A stretch of 64,000 bases of DNA from Armillaria gallica (taxonomy: Eukaryota; Basidiomycota; Agaricomycetes; Agaricales; Physalacriaceae). Below are positions 13,334 to 24,788 of the stretch, one piece after another. Under the pieces are notes generated by a model. That model was not told the origin of the DNA and ran no database searches. It worked only from the letters and a program-made list of their open reading frames with translations. How positions within the stretch are numbered: the stretch's first letter is position 1; each line of letters begins with the position of its first letter. Location: positions 310,001 through 374,000 of the forward strand of contig JBANDB010000010.1 in NCBI GenBank assembly GCA_037576215.1. The letters run 5' to 3'. A program made the translations under genes and the position numbers.

Positions 13334-14167
13334 TCAAGTACGGTCCGAAGAGATAGAAACGCCGTCAAGCTGGGTCACAATATCCTCGAGATCATTTCGA
13401 AGTCCCACAGAAAAATATTCTTGAGATGTCTTCTCTGCTGTCTCCAACATATCCCGTACCATCGTGCATCCCTCGTCCATGAACTTCAAGATGCCCCCTG
13501 CTGCCATTAGGCCTACTTCTTTCTCCGTAAAAGATTCATGATCATCTGCGTCAACAGGTCAGCGCTAAATGGCGTGAGTTGTATGAGTTTCGTACATTCA
13601 TCTTCGTCAAGAGGCGGCATTTGAAGATACTCTGGTGGCACTGGCTTTCCAGTCTTCTCGCAATGGTCCTGTGGGTGAGATAAACATAAATATCCAGGAA
13701 ATACAAGTCTCAGAGATAAGAAATATTAATAAGTATTCACCTTGATGGATCGTTGCATATGGACGCTCAGCTTTTGAAGATCATATGCTTGAGCAATTTC
13801 TGTCACAATGAGTCCTTTGGCCATTGCCTCCGTCATTCCGATTTGACGTAAACTGTGGCGCATTGGTTGAGCACGCTGATAGCACAACGCAGCGTACTCA
13901 CAGATAGTACTTCCAACAAACATTCCTCTCATTCTGCTCGGAAATTGTTGGATATCCCAGTTTCGTGTTGGCAATTGCAATTGTATCATGAGGAAATGCC
14001 TTCGTATTCGTGTGGTCGCAAGAGTGCTCCGTTTCGCCGGTAAACAAGGAGGTCCTCAACCGGGGTATGACAGCCTCGGATTTTCGATGAACTTCCTCAA
14101 GAGGAGTTTCCGCGGTCACGTCGTGTAGAATGGCAAAAAGAGACTTGTAAGAAGATACGGCAGACAT
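13334..14167 (-). CDS. Conserved-looking orphan protein
   Basis: Four exons join cleanly in one frame with introns of about 49, 72 and 50 nt, giving roughly 220 residues from MSAVSSYKSLFAILHDVTAE to DGVSISSDRT. It has no signal peptide or membrane segment. The middle part is helical and Gln/Met-rich (MTEAMAKGLIVTEIAQAYDL), and the last part has FTEKEVGLMAAGGILKFMDE and EKTSQEYFSVGLRNDLEDIV. The clean splicing and uninterrupted frame support a real gene. I do not recognise the family. The first exon has an odd His/Thr-rich loop (HSCDHTNTKAFPHD). Confidence 0.65.
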
Positions 14168-15283
14168 ATCGGTCAGTGGGTTGTTGGGGGATAGGAGGAA
14201 GAAGACTCGATGGTTTGTGCTTTATAGTGGTTCTGTGAGTGGCGCAGGTTCCATACTAGACACCCAGTGGCATGTTGTTGTTCAAAGACACAAAGGCGCC
14301 GAAGATAACAAAGACCTGATTAAAGAAGACAAAGGAACACTCTGGAACAGTGCCTCTATGAGAGAGGCAAGAGTGGACCAAACAGGAAGCCGCCCGGGCC
14401 GATCTGATCTGGGGAGGCGGCGTCTCCCGCTCCGACACGCACGATCTTTCAAATTTCAATCGTCAAGTAACAAGCCAATATCTTCAGGAGCAGGCGGCAG
14501 GAACCTCATGAAAGACAGAAACATATACTTCAATCCGAGGTTTGTGGAACATATGACGGGTCTACTAGCCGAAGAGTAATATTACTTGCCTTCACCACTG
14601 CACCAGTGTCAGAGGATCAGGATGACACTGGTTCTGACCCGATAGAGAACATCGAAGCCGCACTGAGATAAACATACTCTATAGACTTCCTTGCACGCTG
14701 CTTCTCAGGCAACACGCTGTTCGACTGCAAAGCCGAGTAAGCTTTCGAGGAAGGACAGACACCAAAAAGATGCCCACTTTTATCCTCAGTAAGGTCCAGT
14801 TCCTGCCCACACATTCCACTGGTTTCTTCAAGACGTTCCTGGCAAGTAATGTTTAATGATCGTTGCCTGAAAGAGAGCATACAGTGTTTTTCTTGTTATG
14901 ATAGAAATTGTCCAGTAGTGTCACCAACATGATAAGAATGTGAGTACAAGGCTTTCATAATTAGTGCTGCGATGATTGATGTCCTCAGAGCGGATAGAGG
15001 GAGACGATGACTTTGTCAGCCGGTGCAACGAAAGATGGGAATCCCGAACGTGACACAAAATTTGGAGTCAGTTCCTTGTCTTAGGCTACTGGGCCAATAT
15101 CAATAGGCGAAACAGGATGAGAGAATGCAAAGACCTGAAGGCGACATGCTGGTGGGTGTAATCCTCGGACGTAATGTTCAAGACGTCGGCTTGCCGCACG
15201 TGGTGCCGAAGAATTCGCTTCAATGCCTGCCGTCAAGCCTGCCTATCCTCGCCTCTTACCGTCGTTGAGCACGACTCCACGCG
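14168..15283. other. Divergent intergenic region, no supported gene
   Basis: About 1.1 kb separate the orphan gene (-) and the amidohydrolase (+). A plus-strand frame at 14181-14579 and a minus-strand frame at 14617-14880 are open, but their translations are low-complexity mixtures with no domain and no splice partners. I regard them as chance. Promoters of both flanking genes must be here. Confidence 0.45.
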
Positions 15284-18200
15284 ATGGAAAAGAACACGCC
15301 GCCTCCATTGCCTAGGAGGTTACGACAGTCTTCACGTTCAATTGGAATCGTTATTCTTATCTTCTTCCTCGTTCCAATTGCTATCACCCGGACATTCTTC
15401 ACCACACCCGATATACCCCCACACGCTGCAGCGACAATTGCACGATGCCAGTACTTGCAACAATCTGCAGGGCCACCCCCAAACTTTTATGATAGGACCG
15501 AGAACGACCGATTCGTGCCCGGAACCAAGCCAACTCTTATCAAGAACGCGAAGATATGGACAGGTTTGCATAACGGGACGCAGGTTCTGGAGGCGGACAT
15601 CCTCATTGACAAGGGTCTTATCATGGGCGTTGGGAGTTATGGGCTCAATCAGCTTGAGGCGTACGGTAGCAGTCTCGAAGTAGTCGATGCACACGGTGCT
15701 TGGGTCACTCCAGGCATCGTGGACCTCCATTCTCATTTGGGTGATTACCCGTCGCCTGAACTCGAGGGTGCTTCGGATGGCAATTCTGTCAAGGGAACAG
15801 CGCAGCCATGGCTTCGAAGCTTGGACGGTCTGAATACTCACGACGATTCATACCCTCTCTCTATTGCTGGCGGTGTTACGACAGCCCTGATACTACCCGG
15901 CTCAGCCAATGCTATTGGTGCGCGTGTTGCGCATGAAATGCTCACGGAAAATCTAACAAAGTACAGGTGGTCAAGCATTCGTGATCAAGCTTCGTCATAC
16001 TGAAGAGAGATCCCCGTCCTCAATGCTTCTTGAACCGCCTTATCAAATCAATAATTCTTTTCCTGACCATAGTCTGCCCCCAAGATGGCGGCATATGAAG
16101 TATGTCTCTGGCTTTGATAAAATCGGAGGAACTGACTGGTTGTGTCCGCAGACACGCCTGCGGTAAGTGACTGATGTCAACCTGGTTGCCAGCGCGTGTT
16201 CACGATTTTTCGCGTTGATAGGTGAAAATCCCAGTATGTCATATTTCGTAAATGTCGGCGTAAGATCTATTGACCCTGTCTTGACAAGGCAGGGTTTACG
16301 GTGTAAGCAGAATGGACACGACTTGGGCATTCCGAGAAGCGTGAGGTCTCCGCAGACTTATATGCGTTCTGCAACTCACCTCTTCTTTTTAGGTACAACA
16401 CCGCTTTTCAAATCAAACGAAAGCAAGATGCGTATTGTTCCAAGGCAATGAGTGGGCAGTGGCAAGGCCTTGGAGAGTATCCAGAGGATCTAAAGTGGGA
16501 AGCTTTGGTCGATGTCATCCGAGGACATGTCAAAGTGAGTTTTACGGTGTCGGTTGCAGTGTCGTACCCACTGAAACGACGTTGCAGGTCAATATCCATT
16601 GCTACGAAGCTGTTGACCTGGACGACATGGTCCGCGTAAGTTTGTCATCTCGCAAAACGCTGGCATTGTTGCTGACACCCACTAGCTTTCCAACGAGTTC
16701 CAGTTCCCTATCGCTGCCTTCCACCACGCTCACGAAACGTACCTTGTCCCAGACCTACTGAAGAAAACCTACGGTGTGTAGTGTTTATAAAAAAATGACC
16801 GCTAACTCAAGAGTCCTGTGCAGGTCCAACACCTGCTGTTGCTCTGTTTGCCACTAATGGAAGGTATTGATTTATACGCTTCGTCTTATATTTGCCATGG
16901 GCATCTCATCTGGGTGGCAGGTATAAGAGAGAGGCTTATAGGCAATCAGAATTTGCGGCAAGAATTCTTGCCAATAACGGGTTGCAAGTTGTCTTCAAGG
17001 TGCGTCCGACAATTTCGTCTCAATGACGCGTCATCATCTCCTTTTTTTGACAGAGTGACCATTCTGTCTTGAACTCGCGGTTTTTGTTGTATGAGGCCCA
17101 GCAGGCCCACTACTATGGCTTGGCCGACAATTTGGCCGTGGCCTCTGTGATCAGTACTCCCGCCAAAATCATGGGAATGGGTCACCGAATTGGCTATGTC
17201 AGAAAAGGTGAATGCTCTAAAAATCTCTATCGTCTGGACGTAAACATCTGACAAATCCTCCAGGATGGGACGCTGGTGAGAATATTCGTTACGCTCATAC
17301 GCTTTCAGTGCTAGAATACTTCTTCAGATCTCGTTATTTGGGACAGTCATCCATTATCCTTGGGTGCTACCCCTTCCCAGGTCTTCATTGATGGCATTCC
17401 CCAGCTCGAATCGGCGTATGTCGCTCACAAGCCCCAGGCTTTCCAAGAAATCCCCAGGGTGCCCAATTTCGATGATGAGGCTAAAGATGCTCTCAAGTAC
17501 GATGGATTGCCGCCTCTATCTCCAAGCAAAAGCGTAGCAGATATAACGGCATTTACCAATGTCAAGTCCCTCTTCTCTCGATCTCCCGTCCAAACCGTCC
17601 AGCAAATCCTTGACTTCCCCGAGAAAGATGGTGTAGTCCTTGTGCGCAAAGGAAAAGTAATATGCTCTGGATCATATGCAGAGTGTTTCGACGCCAGTAT
17701 TCTTGGTGGCGCAAAACCGCATCTCATCGACCTCGAAGGCGGATCTATTTCCCCCGGTCTAGTATCTTTTGGGTCACCTCTAGGTTTGGAACATATCGAC
17801 CAAGAACCTTCAACTAACGACGGGAGCGTTCCTGATCCATTGATCAAGGCAGTACCAAAGATAATTGGGGGAGATACTGCCCTCATTCGTGCCGTAGACG
17901 GACTACAGTATACCACTCGGGATGCACTGTATGTGATAAATTCATCTTCAGCGTAGCTTTGATGATCGCTGATTGCTTTGTTGCTGCAGTCTGGCGTACC
18001 GCTCGGGAGTGACATCCGCCATTGTGGCGCCCAGTGCCCGGGGGTTCTACTCTGGGCTGGGGACATTCTTCTCTACCGGGGCGGCACACAAACTCGAGAA
18101 AGGCGCTGTTCTACAGGAAGTTACGGCTTTGCACGTTGCTGTGAGACATTTCGGTACCCCCAGTATCAGTACGCAGATAGCCGCTCTTCGTCGACTGTTA

Positions 18201-18950
18201 CTTGGTCCATACGAAGGAGATTCAGGCAAATGGTTCAAAAAAGTGACGGAGGTACGTCAATTTTATTTTTGGAAATAGTGTGTACTAACTGTTACCTGGA
18301 CAGGGAATCATTCCACTTGTTGTCGAGGCTCATAGCGTGGATGTGATTGCTACACTTGTTCTCTTAAAGAGGGAGGTCAAACAAGCAAAGGGAATGGATA
18401 TACAGTTGACAATAACGGGCGCAACTGAAGCTTATCTGCTCGCGAAAGAACTCGGTGAAGCAGGTGTTGGCGTTGTGCTTACTCCGTCTCGTCCTTTCCC
18501 TTACACCTGGGAAGACCGTAGAATGTAAGCTCTCTGATTACGTTCCGATCACCTACTCACGGAAGAAACGACAGTTTGCCAGGTCCCCCTCTAACCGAGC
18601 ATAGCGCCATTTCCTGGCTCTTGTCGCACAACGTCACTGTTGGTATTGGTATTGAAGAAATTTGGAGCGCTCGCAATACCCGATTTGATGTTGCTTGGGT
18701 AGGTGGACCATCGATCATATGAGTGGGAGCCGCTAACCTCCGTATGCTTTAGGCATCTCTTGAAGCAGATGGTAAAATTACAAAGGAGGAAGCCCTTGCC
18801 TTGTCTTCGACAAACCTGGAGAAACTACTTATAGGACACGTTAATGAGGCTACTGATCTCGTGGTGACGCGCGGGGGTGACATTCTGGAGCTGGAGTCGA
18901 AAGTTGCTGCTGTGATTTCTCCTCTGCGAGGATTTGTCGATATATTTTGA
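15284..18950 (+). CDS. Membrane-anchored amidohydrolase (annotated in fungi as CE9-like)
   Basis: A very split gene of about 17 exons encodes some 900 residues. It begins with a short basic cytosolic tail and one membrane helix (GIVILIFFLVPIAITRTFF, residues about 21-39), so the enzyme is probably a type II membrane protein with an outside catalytic part. The amidohydrolase metal motif is DLHSHLGDYP (HSH at about 149-151). Further candidate ligands follow in VNIHCYEAVDLDDM, FHHAHETY and SDHSVLNSRF. Blocks SLGATPSQVFIDGIPQLES and TRGGDILELE are typical of the composite metallo-hydrolase fold. The substrate is not evident; the carbohydrate esterase 9 label used for relatives implies deacetylation of amino sugars, which is unproven here. 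Introns are about 45-60 nt, and most donors and acceptors follow consensus. Confidence 0.82.
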
Positions 18951-19939
18951 ATGGCCCTTTGACAGCTTACATGCTAATTTACATACGATCTATGTAGAAG
19001 GACACTTTTTACTTTGGCTGTCGAGCGTGCCGGGCAGCGGCAGGACACTTCCGAATATTTGATCTCCGCTTGAACTGTACCCTTATAAGTGACGCGTGCC
19101 CTAAATTTTTTTCCTCAAGTGTCCGACTCAACCATCGAAGCGTCAGCTCCGGCTGCAGGCGTTAATTCGTCTGTGTGACGTTTTTCCTTTCATAGTTGAG
19201 GGAGCGAAGGTGCGCCTTTCGGGGTGGCACTCACGAGAGGGAGCAACACCACCTAGCTCGCTTTGTGTCCGAGTCCGCCTCGGCGTCGACTTGGATGCAG
19301 AGTTTGATGTAGGGTGGTACGTGCGTCGTCATATTCCTGTATCCTGCCGTACCCCATCTTCTTGGTGTGCTACTATGTGGCTTTGACGGTCTGGTAAAAC
19401 CATGACGAAGACATTTTTTCTGACTCTTGTACTCTGGACGTTACATCAATTGTTATTTTCGTATCCAAAATGATCATCTTTTCTCTGCTCAATTCGAAGC
19501 CCACTCCTTCAATCTGTATGATCCTAGTCGGATTGGTTTCATCAATATTCATTATGCGTATACTCTGTTGTTGACCATGACCACATCGTTCAGAAGAACG
19601 TGGCTTCGTCAACTGGCAGAAAGCGTATCTTTTTAAGTTCTAAAGGTGTACGTCAAACTGATGACAATGATTAGTATCTGAAATAGACGTCCTACTTGGC
19701 TTCATACCCTTTGATTCAACTACACTTGAACAAAGTGACGTCAGGGGCTGTTCTTAAGTGTCTGTTCGTCAAAATCTGTTCAACTGTTGATCATTTCATC
19801 ATGATAGTTTGTACACTACGGACCCGCAGGCTATAGTAAGTACAGTATAGTACAGGGCGATAGTACAGCTATGTATCTTGTCCGGAAAGTCTCAATTGAT
19901 ATCCCGCCTTCGACACAAAATTCCAACATGATATATCCA
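18951..19939. other. Convergent intergenic region
   Basis: About 990 nt between the amidohydrolase and the first cerato-platanin gene. Small frames near 19373-19636 lie on both strands and lack recognisable content. A TGACGTCA word occurs at 19737-19744, but with two gene 3' ends facing each other it is not obviously a promoter element. A short tandem of agtaca/agtata words is seen near 19830-19870. Confidence 0.5.
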
Positions 19940-20353
19940 TTACAAGCCGCAAGCCGACGCAGCGACTTGGGTAGCCGTAGCCTGCACCGTTCCAAATTCA
20001 ACTGCGTGTCCGTTCGTCAACGCATCCAATGTGGCCTGGGAGGTGTAGAATCCCGACGCCGCATGGTCGATTGCTGTCACCGTAACCGTCCGATTGTTGT
20101 ATGTCAACTGCCAGCAGCTCCCACAGTTCGGGCTGTTCCATCCAGGGATGGAGTCAGATGATGAGATGTTCGGGAAGGTGGGGAGGGAGCTGTAAGTGGT
20201 AAATCCCTTGGTCAGGAGACCATTGACACCGTTGGAGCAAGCGACGTTGGCAAGGGAGTTGGTACCAATGCCATAGCCACTGTCGTAGCCAACGGTCGTC
20301 GCGAGGGCATAAGACGGGATGAAGGCGAGAGCGAGGGTAGAGAAGAACTTCAT
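19940..20353 (-). CDS. Cerato-platanin family secreted protein, copy A
   Basis: A single-exon gene of 137 residues. MKFFSTLALAFIPSYALA is a signal peptide. The mature protein of about 120 residues has the cerato-platanin pattern: VGYDSGYG, SLANVACSNG, TTYSSLPTFP, WNSPNCGSCWQLTYN, VTAIDHAASGFYTS and a final SACGL. The four cysteines that form the two conserved disulphides are present. These small secreted proteins have an expansin-like fold, bind chitin oligomers, can loosen polysaccharide surfaces and, in plant-associated fungi, can act as elicitors recognised by the host. The role in this species is unknown. It is about 80-85 % identical by eye to copy B. Confidence 0.95.
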   Translation of the reverse strand: MKFFSTLALAFIPSYALATTVGYDSGYGIGTNSLANVACSNGVNGLLTKGFTTYSSLPTFPNISSSDSIPGWNSPNCGSCWQLTYNNRTVTVTAIDHAASGFYTSQATLDALTNGHAVEFGTVQATATQVAASACGL

Positions 20354-20451
20354 TATTGTAGTATTTCGGTGGTTTATTAGAGGTTTGAAAGGCTCTTTGG
20401 CTGCGCTGGTTGTGCAGGTAGGAGTGAAGAGATTCAAGACATGATATCCAG

Positions 20452-20459
20452 CTTTTATA
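20452..20459 (-). promoter_or_regulatory. TATA box of cerato-platanin copy A
   Basis: On the minus strand the sequence reads TATAAAAG about 99 nt upstream of the ATG. The same element at the same spacing is found in front of copy B, and the surrounding 50 nt are nearly identical in the two promoters. This conservation supports a real core promoter. Confidence 0.7.
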
Positions 20460-21619
20460 GCCTTTCGCAAGCGAAACCCAGGAACCCATGAAGCTAAAGT
20501 TATTCGCACCCCGGAAGAAGATGTCCGTGTAGTCCATATGAATTTAATAGCTAAAGAATTCAAGGATGGTCTCGTGGTCTCCGATCCAATACTGTCTTCA
20601 AAGCTAGAACGGACGGTTGGCGAAACCCGAGTCCAAGGCCAGGTCCAAGTGATTGAAAACTCAGATCGCAATCGACCATTGCTCCAGAGTGAACAGAAGC
20701 GTAGATGGAAAGGAAATGGAGATGTAGCATTTGAGCATTCCAAGAGCATTCAGTCCGCCTGCTCGTAATTACTGCGCACTGCAATATCGCTGCAATGTAA
20801 TCGGTGATCACGTCCGAAGAAAGATCGGCAAGTTTGTCAAAGGAACGTCAGAGGAACATCACGTTCTCGCTAAAAAAGCGCCACCGTCATTTTGTCAAAG
20901 GTGCCCAGGATTCATTTTGTGCTCCTAAGGGGCATTCAAGGCCGTTAAGTTGTAATTCAGACCAAAATAACAAAAGAACTAGAAGGTACCAGAAGCGACT
21001 GAGTAAATTGGTATTTGTCAACTCCATGGCAGTCGCATAGTTGGCCCACCAACGTGTGATATCCGCAATAAGGACTGTCCATGGGGTAGTGAGATCTCAA
21101 GTCTCCTGGTGCCATGCAGAGAGACGGAAGAATGTTCAAGAGCCCGTGGGTAGCGGTGGGGTACAGAGGCTTGATGATCAATTTGCCGGAGACTATAGCA
21201 GACTCGAGCCGTCATTTCCCCGAGCCTTGGAAGCACAAGATGGAAATGAGCTGTTGCTATTTGTTCGTTTCGCAAGACTTACCATCATGTAAAGTATCCA
21301 AAAGACGAGCGAGTGCATTTGCACGTCGTGGTTTCTAGTCAACGATTCCATAGGTAACCGAAATAGCCGAATGTGCACAGCCTCAGCGCCTCTCCCGCAC
21401 TTTTTTCAAAATGTGATCAACGTCGATCCTTCACTGCAGATCTGCTTTCACAAGAGATTTATAATTGTTACTTGACTGTACTACGAGAAGTACTGGTAGA
21501 TGCAATAAAGAGTAATTGTCCAACTATGTTTGTGTCCAGCGTCATGTACCAAACTCCAATAAACCGATGCCAGTGATCCTCATCTGCATCCATTAACACG
21601 AAATATCGTGATATATCCA

Positions 21620-22033
21620 CTACAAGCCGCAAGCCGACGCGGCGACTTGGGTAGCTGTAGCCTGCACCGTTCCGAACTCGACCGCATGCCCGTTCGTCAA
21701 ATCATCCAATGCGGCCTGCGAAGTGTAGAATCCCGATAGCGCATGATCAACTGCTAGCACCGTAATCGTGCGACCATTGTAAGTCAACCGCCAACAGGTC
21801 CCACAGTTCGGGCTGTTCCATCCAGCGATGGAGTCAGATGATGCGATGTATGGGAAAGTGGGGAGGGAGCCGTATGTGGTAAATCCTTTGGTCAAGAGAC
21901 CATTGGCACCGTCGGAGCAAGCAACGTTGGCGAGAGAGTTGCTGCTAACGCCGTAGCCGTTATCATAGCCAACGGTTACGGCAAGGGCGCAAGAAGGGAT
22001 GAGGGCGAGGGCGAGAGTAGAGAAGAACTTCAT
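21620..22033 (-). CDS. Cerato-platanin family secreted protein, copy B
   Basis: Single-exon gene of 137 residues, the same length as copy A. The signal peptide is MKFFSTLALALIPSCALA. The mature sequence keeps VGYDNGYG, SLANVACSDG, WNSPNCGTCWRLTYN, VLAVDHALSGFYTS and the terminal ACGL, with all four conserved cysteines. Differences from copy A are scattered and mostly conservative (P to Y after the FP block, Q to R after CW, T to L in the VTAID block), so both copies look functional. The transcription direction is the same as copy A, which lies 1267 nt downstream. Confidence 0.95.
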   Translation of the reverse strand: MKFFSTLALALIPSCALAVTVGYDNGYGVSSNSLANVACSDGANGLLTKGFTTYGSLPTFPYIASSDSIAGWNSPNCGTCWRLTYNGRTITVLAVDHALSGFYTSQAALDDLTNGHAVEFGTVQATATQVAASACGL

Positions 22034-22131
22034 TATTGTAGTATATCGGTGGTTTATCAACGATTTGAAAGGCTCTTTGACTGCGTTATCTGGACAGGTA
22101 GGAGTGAGGAAACTCAGGATAAATTCTCCAG

Positions 22132-22139
22132 CTTTTATA
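22132..22139 (-). promoter_or_regulatory. TATA box of cerato-platanin copy B
   Basis: TATAAAAG on the minus strand, about 99 nt upstream of the ATG at 22033. Sequence and spacing are identical to the element before copy A. Confidence 0.7.
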
Positions 22140-23038
22140 GCCTTTCGCAAGCGAAATCCTGGGGCCCATGAAGCTAAAGTTATTCGCACCACGGAAGAAG
22201 ATGTCCGTTTCGTTCATGTGAAGGCGTCTGGGCATAAATCACTTCAAACACAGTCCCGTGTCTCGACCAGTGGGCAAGAATTAGAACGTAGGTCTGAAAA
22301 CTCCGAGTTTTGAGTATATTCACTGCTGACCTCCGACAAAGACGCACTCAATGAAACCCTCATATCTCGATCTACCATCATTTAAGTGTTTTGCACAACT
22401 GCGGCTGATGAGGCAGACACGTAGATGAAGACAGAGACACACACTCATAATGTGAATATCACTTCCAGTGCGCTGGAATATAATCACGGCCCGAGGCAAA
22501 TCCGGCAAATTTTACCTGGCCCGGAAGAACCTCGCGTTCTCAATAACCAAGCGCCACTATCACATTGTCGACGGTACCGGGGAACCATCGTACTCTGTCG
22601 ACGGGCAGTCAAGACCGAAATAATGAAAGACCTGAGGTGAATTGTCACCTGTTCGGTTCTTGAACCGATGATGACGATTGTGCTAATTATCCGATGGAGT
22701 CGTACAGACAGCAGAATATTCAAGAGCACCAGCATCTACCAGCATTGGGAATTGCGGCGGAGCTTAGAGGGCACAGTCTACTGATAGTGACGGGCACCCC
22801 GACCCTTGATGCCGTCTGTCTTGTCTGACAAGCACAACGCGGAAGTCAGCGACGCTTTATTTGTTATCCCTCAGCTTCAAGTCTATCCGAATGAGTGTGC
22901 TCTATTAGAGCTCTAATTAAGTGGTATAACATGAGTATCAAACAAATATCTCCCTGAGATGGCACGAAGTATAAAGATCCTAATTGGGTTTTTTGCAGAT
23001 TGCGAGGTACATCGGTGTGAAAAGCTATCGGATAAAAC

Positions 23039-24233
23039 TTAGTGTCGGCTATAAACTTGAAGACTGAACAATACCTTCGTCTGTCCACCTTTGACTAAGG
23101 AGTCACCAGCCACCTTAAGCTCCTCACACACTTCCCACGTACCCTTAGGAATGATACGGAGGAATTCCAACAAGCGCAGACCATTATGGCTGACGAACTT
23201 GCCACTTGAGCTCGTTCTCCACACAAGTATCAAATCCCAAAATGTTTGTGCTTTCCGGAAATCACCTTCCAAAGGGTAATACCACGTAACGGGGTCAGGA
23301 CGCTCAGCGAGGTCCTCTTCGTGGAGGATCTCGAATCCAACGGTTTTCATAGCTTGGCGTGCAAGACGAAGCGGCCGCATCTCAGGAATACCATTACCAA
23401 TTTCGATACCATGAGCCAGCTCCTTGTGGGAGGGTATCGAAGGGTCCCATGCGTCAGTCATACACCATTCGTAAACACCGAACTATGACAGTAAATCTTA
23501 GTCGTGAAAAAAGTAGCACGTCAGGAAGAGAACATACAATTCCTCCAGGCTTTAAAACTTTCATTATCTCGCCATACACACCCTCCCATGTAGGAGCGTG
23601 TACTGTAGCCTCAATAGCATAGACTGATAACCGTGGTCAGATAGCTGTACAACGCGACAAGACCAAACCAGAAATTACCAGCATCAAACGAGTTCTCCCC
23701 GAATTGTTCCGCTAGTTTCATGAAATCTCCTTTGACGAAGGAAACCTGCTCCTCCAGGCCGGCGTTTTTGGTGTGCTTGCGCGCTTTGGAGATTTGGTAG
23801 TCATTGTTGTTGAGGCCGACGATAGTAACATCGGCGAAACGGGCAATTTCGCGAGCGGGTCCACCGACACCACATCCGACGTCAAGGACGCGCATGCCAG
23901 GCCTTAGCCTCATTTGGGCAGCGAGGTAGTGCTCATGACGCGCAAGTGATGCTGCGAAACCTTCACCCTTGTAAAATCTTGAGAAGTGGAACGACTGGGA
24001 CCACGCGTACTCATAAATTTGAGTGACGGCATCGTAGTACCCTATTGCTTATTAGAATGGATGGGACGCTCAGAAAAGTCAATATGCACACCATTTACAA
24101 CGTCTGTATATCCTTCGACCCTGTTGTCCGTGTGCACTTCCTTCTCCTGGGCCAAGTCCTTTGACCAGAATTTGGTATAGTTCTCGATACGAGCACCAAT
24201 GCGACCTTCTGCGTCAGGAGCGGGAGCAGCCAT
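23039..24233 (-). CDS. ERG6: Sterol 24-C-methyltransferase
   Basis: Four exons with introns of about 50-55 nt encode about 345 residues. SAM-binding motif I is [20 protein letters not shown]. The family blocks [62 protein letters not shown] and [20 protein letters not shown] are all present in order. The enzyme adds the C-24 methyl group to the sterol side chain (zymosterol or lanosterol type substrates) in ergosterol synthesis, at the ER and lipid droplets. The extreme C terminus is uncertain. The frame ends [17 protein letters not shown], whereas relatives end with a block like FTPM followed by ARKP; a last intron starting at this gta is possible but gives no better ending. Confidence 0.95.
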
Positions 24234-24788
24234 ATTTGTTGAAAATGCAGAGAAGGGTGACGTTGAAGGGAAAGAGAGTGGGACGAGATAAGAAGTTCAG
24301 GAGCAGTAAAAGAAGTTTATATTTATATCGCCAAATGGTCTGATCATTGAATTTTTTTTGGTGTCAAAAACGATCCACTTCCGGATCGGATTCTCACGCG
24401 ATATAACATTGTATCTTGCACATGGACTCGTGATTCTCCATTGGAAAGGGCGAGGATTTCAGAGGGTTTCTCGGAATACAACATGCCGGGTCGCAATCGC
24501 TTTACTCCGAGTCGTATGACATTCCTTGCAAAAAAAAATTACTTAGTATACGACGGACGTAAGTAAAAGTCGAACGTTACATAATATTCACAAGTAAAGT
24601 CACTTAAGCCTTTGCGAGATCTCCTCCGTGGTAGCCATATCATAAGTAAAGGTAATACATGGGCAGAATAACTCCTGTCGGTTTGACTCCTTCAAAATCT
24701 TCGAAACAGCGATCTTCTAATTCTACAGACACATGTCGACAACTACTTGGTCGTACACTAACCCCAGGAAAATCAAGTTCTGCGAAGT
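24234..24788. other. Intergenic region between HAK and ERG6
   Basis: Both neighbours are on the minus strand, so this holds the ERG6 promoter and the HAK 3' end. Runs of A/T (gaattttttttggtg near 24,350 and caaaaaaaaatt near 24,530) are present. Nothing else is recognised. Confidence 0.5.

Larger units (their letters stand above)
19940..21150. repeat. Tandem duplication unit A (cerato-platanin gene plus promoter)
   Basis: Unit A matches the segment 21620-22740 (unit B) along the coding region, 5' flank and farther upstream. Near-identical stretches include ctttcgcaagcgaaa, catgaagctaaagttattcg and gaagaagatgtccg. Weaker matches continue to about 1.1-1.2 kb, for example gcgccaccgtcattttgtc versus gcgccactatcacattgtc. 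The offset is 1680 nt in the gene and drops to about 1584 nt upstream, so indels have accumulated since duplication. Confidence 0.8.
21620..22740. repeat. Tandem duplication unit B
   Basis: This is the second unit of the cerato-platanin duplication (see unit A). The homology can be followed by eye past the promoter to about 22,730, where gacagcagaatattcaagag matches gacggaagaatgttcaagag of unit A. The stretch from 22,740 to 23,038 shows no gene or repeat partner. Confidence 0.75.

Noticed and set aside
14181..14579. 132-codon plus-strand frame upstream of the amidohydrolase
   Set aside because: No domain, no splice partners and an overlap with another frame on the other strand; composition is unlike the real genes nearby.
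19737..19744. Second TGACGTCA word
   Set aside because: It sits between two convergent 3' ends, so a promoter role is unlikely; an 8-bp word can occur by chance in 64 kb.
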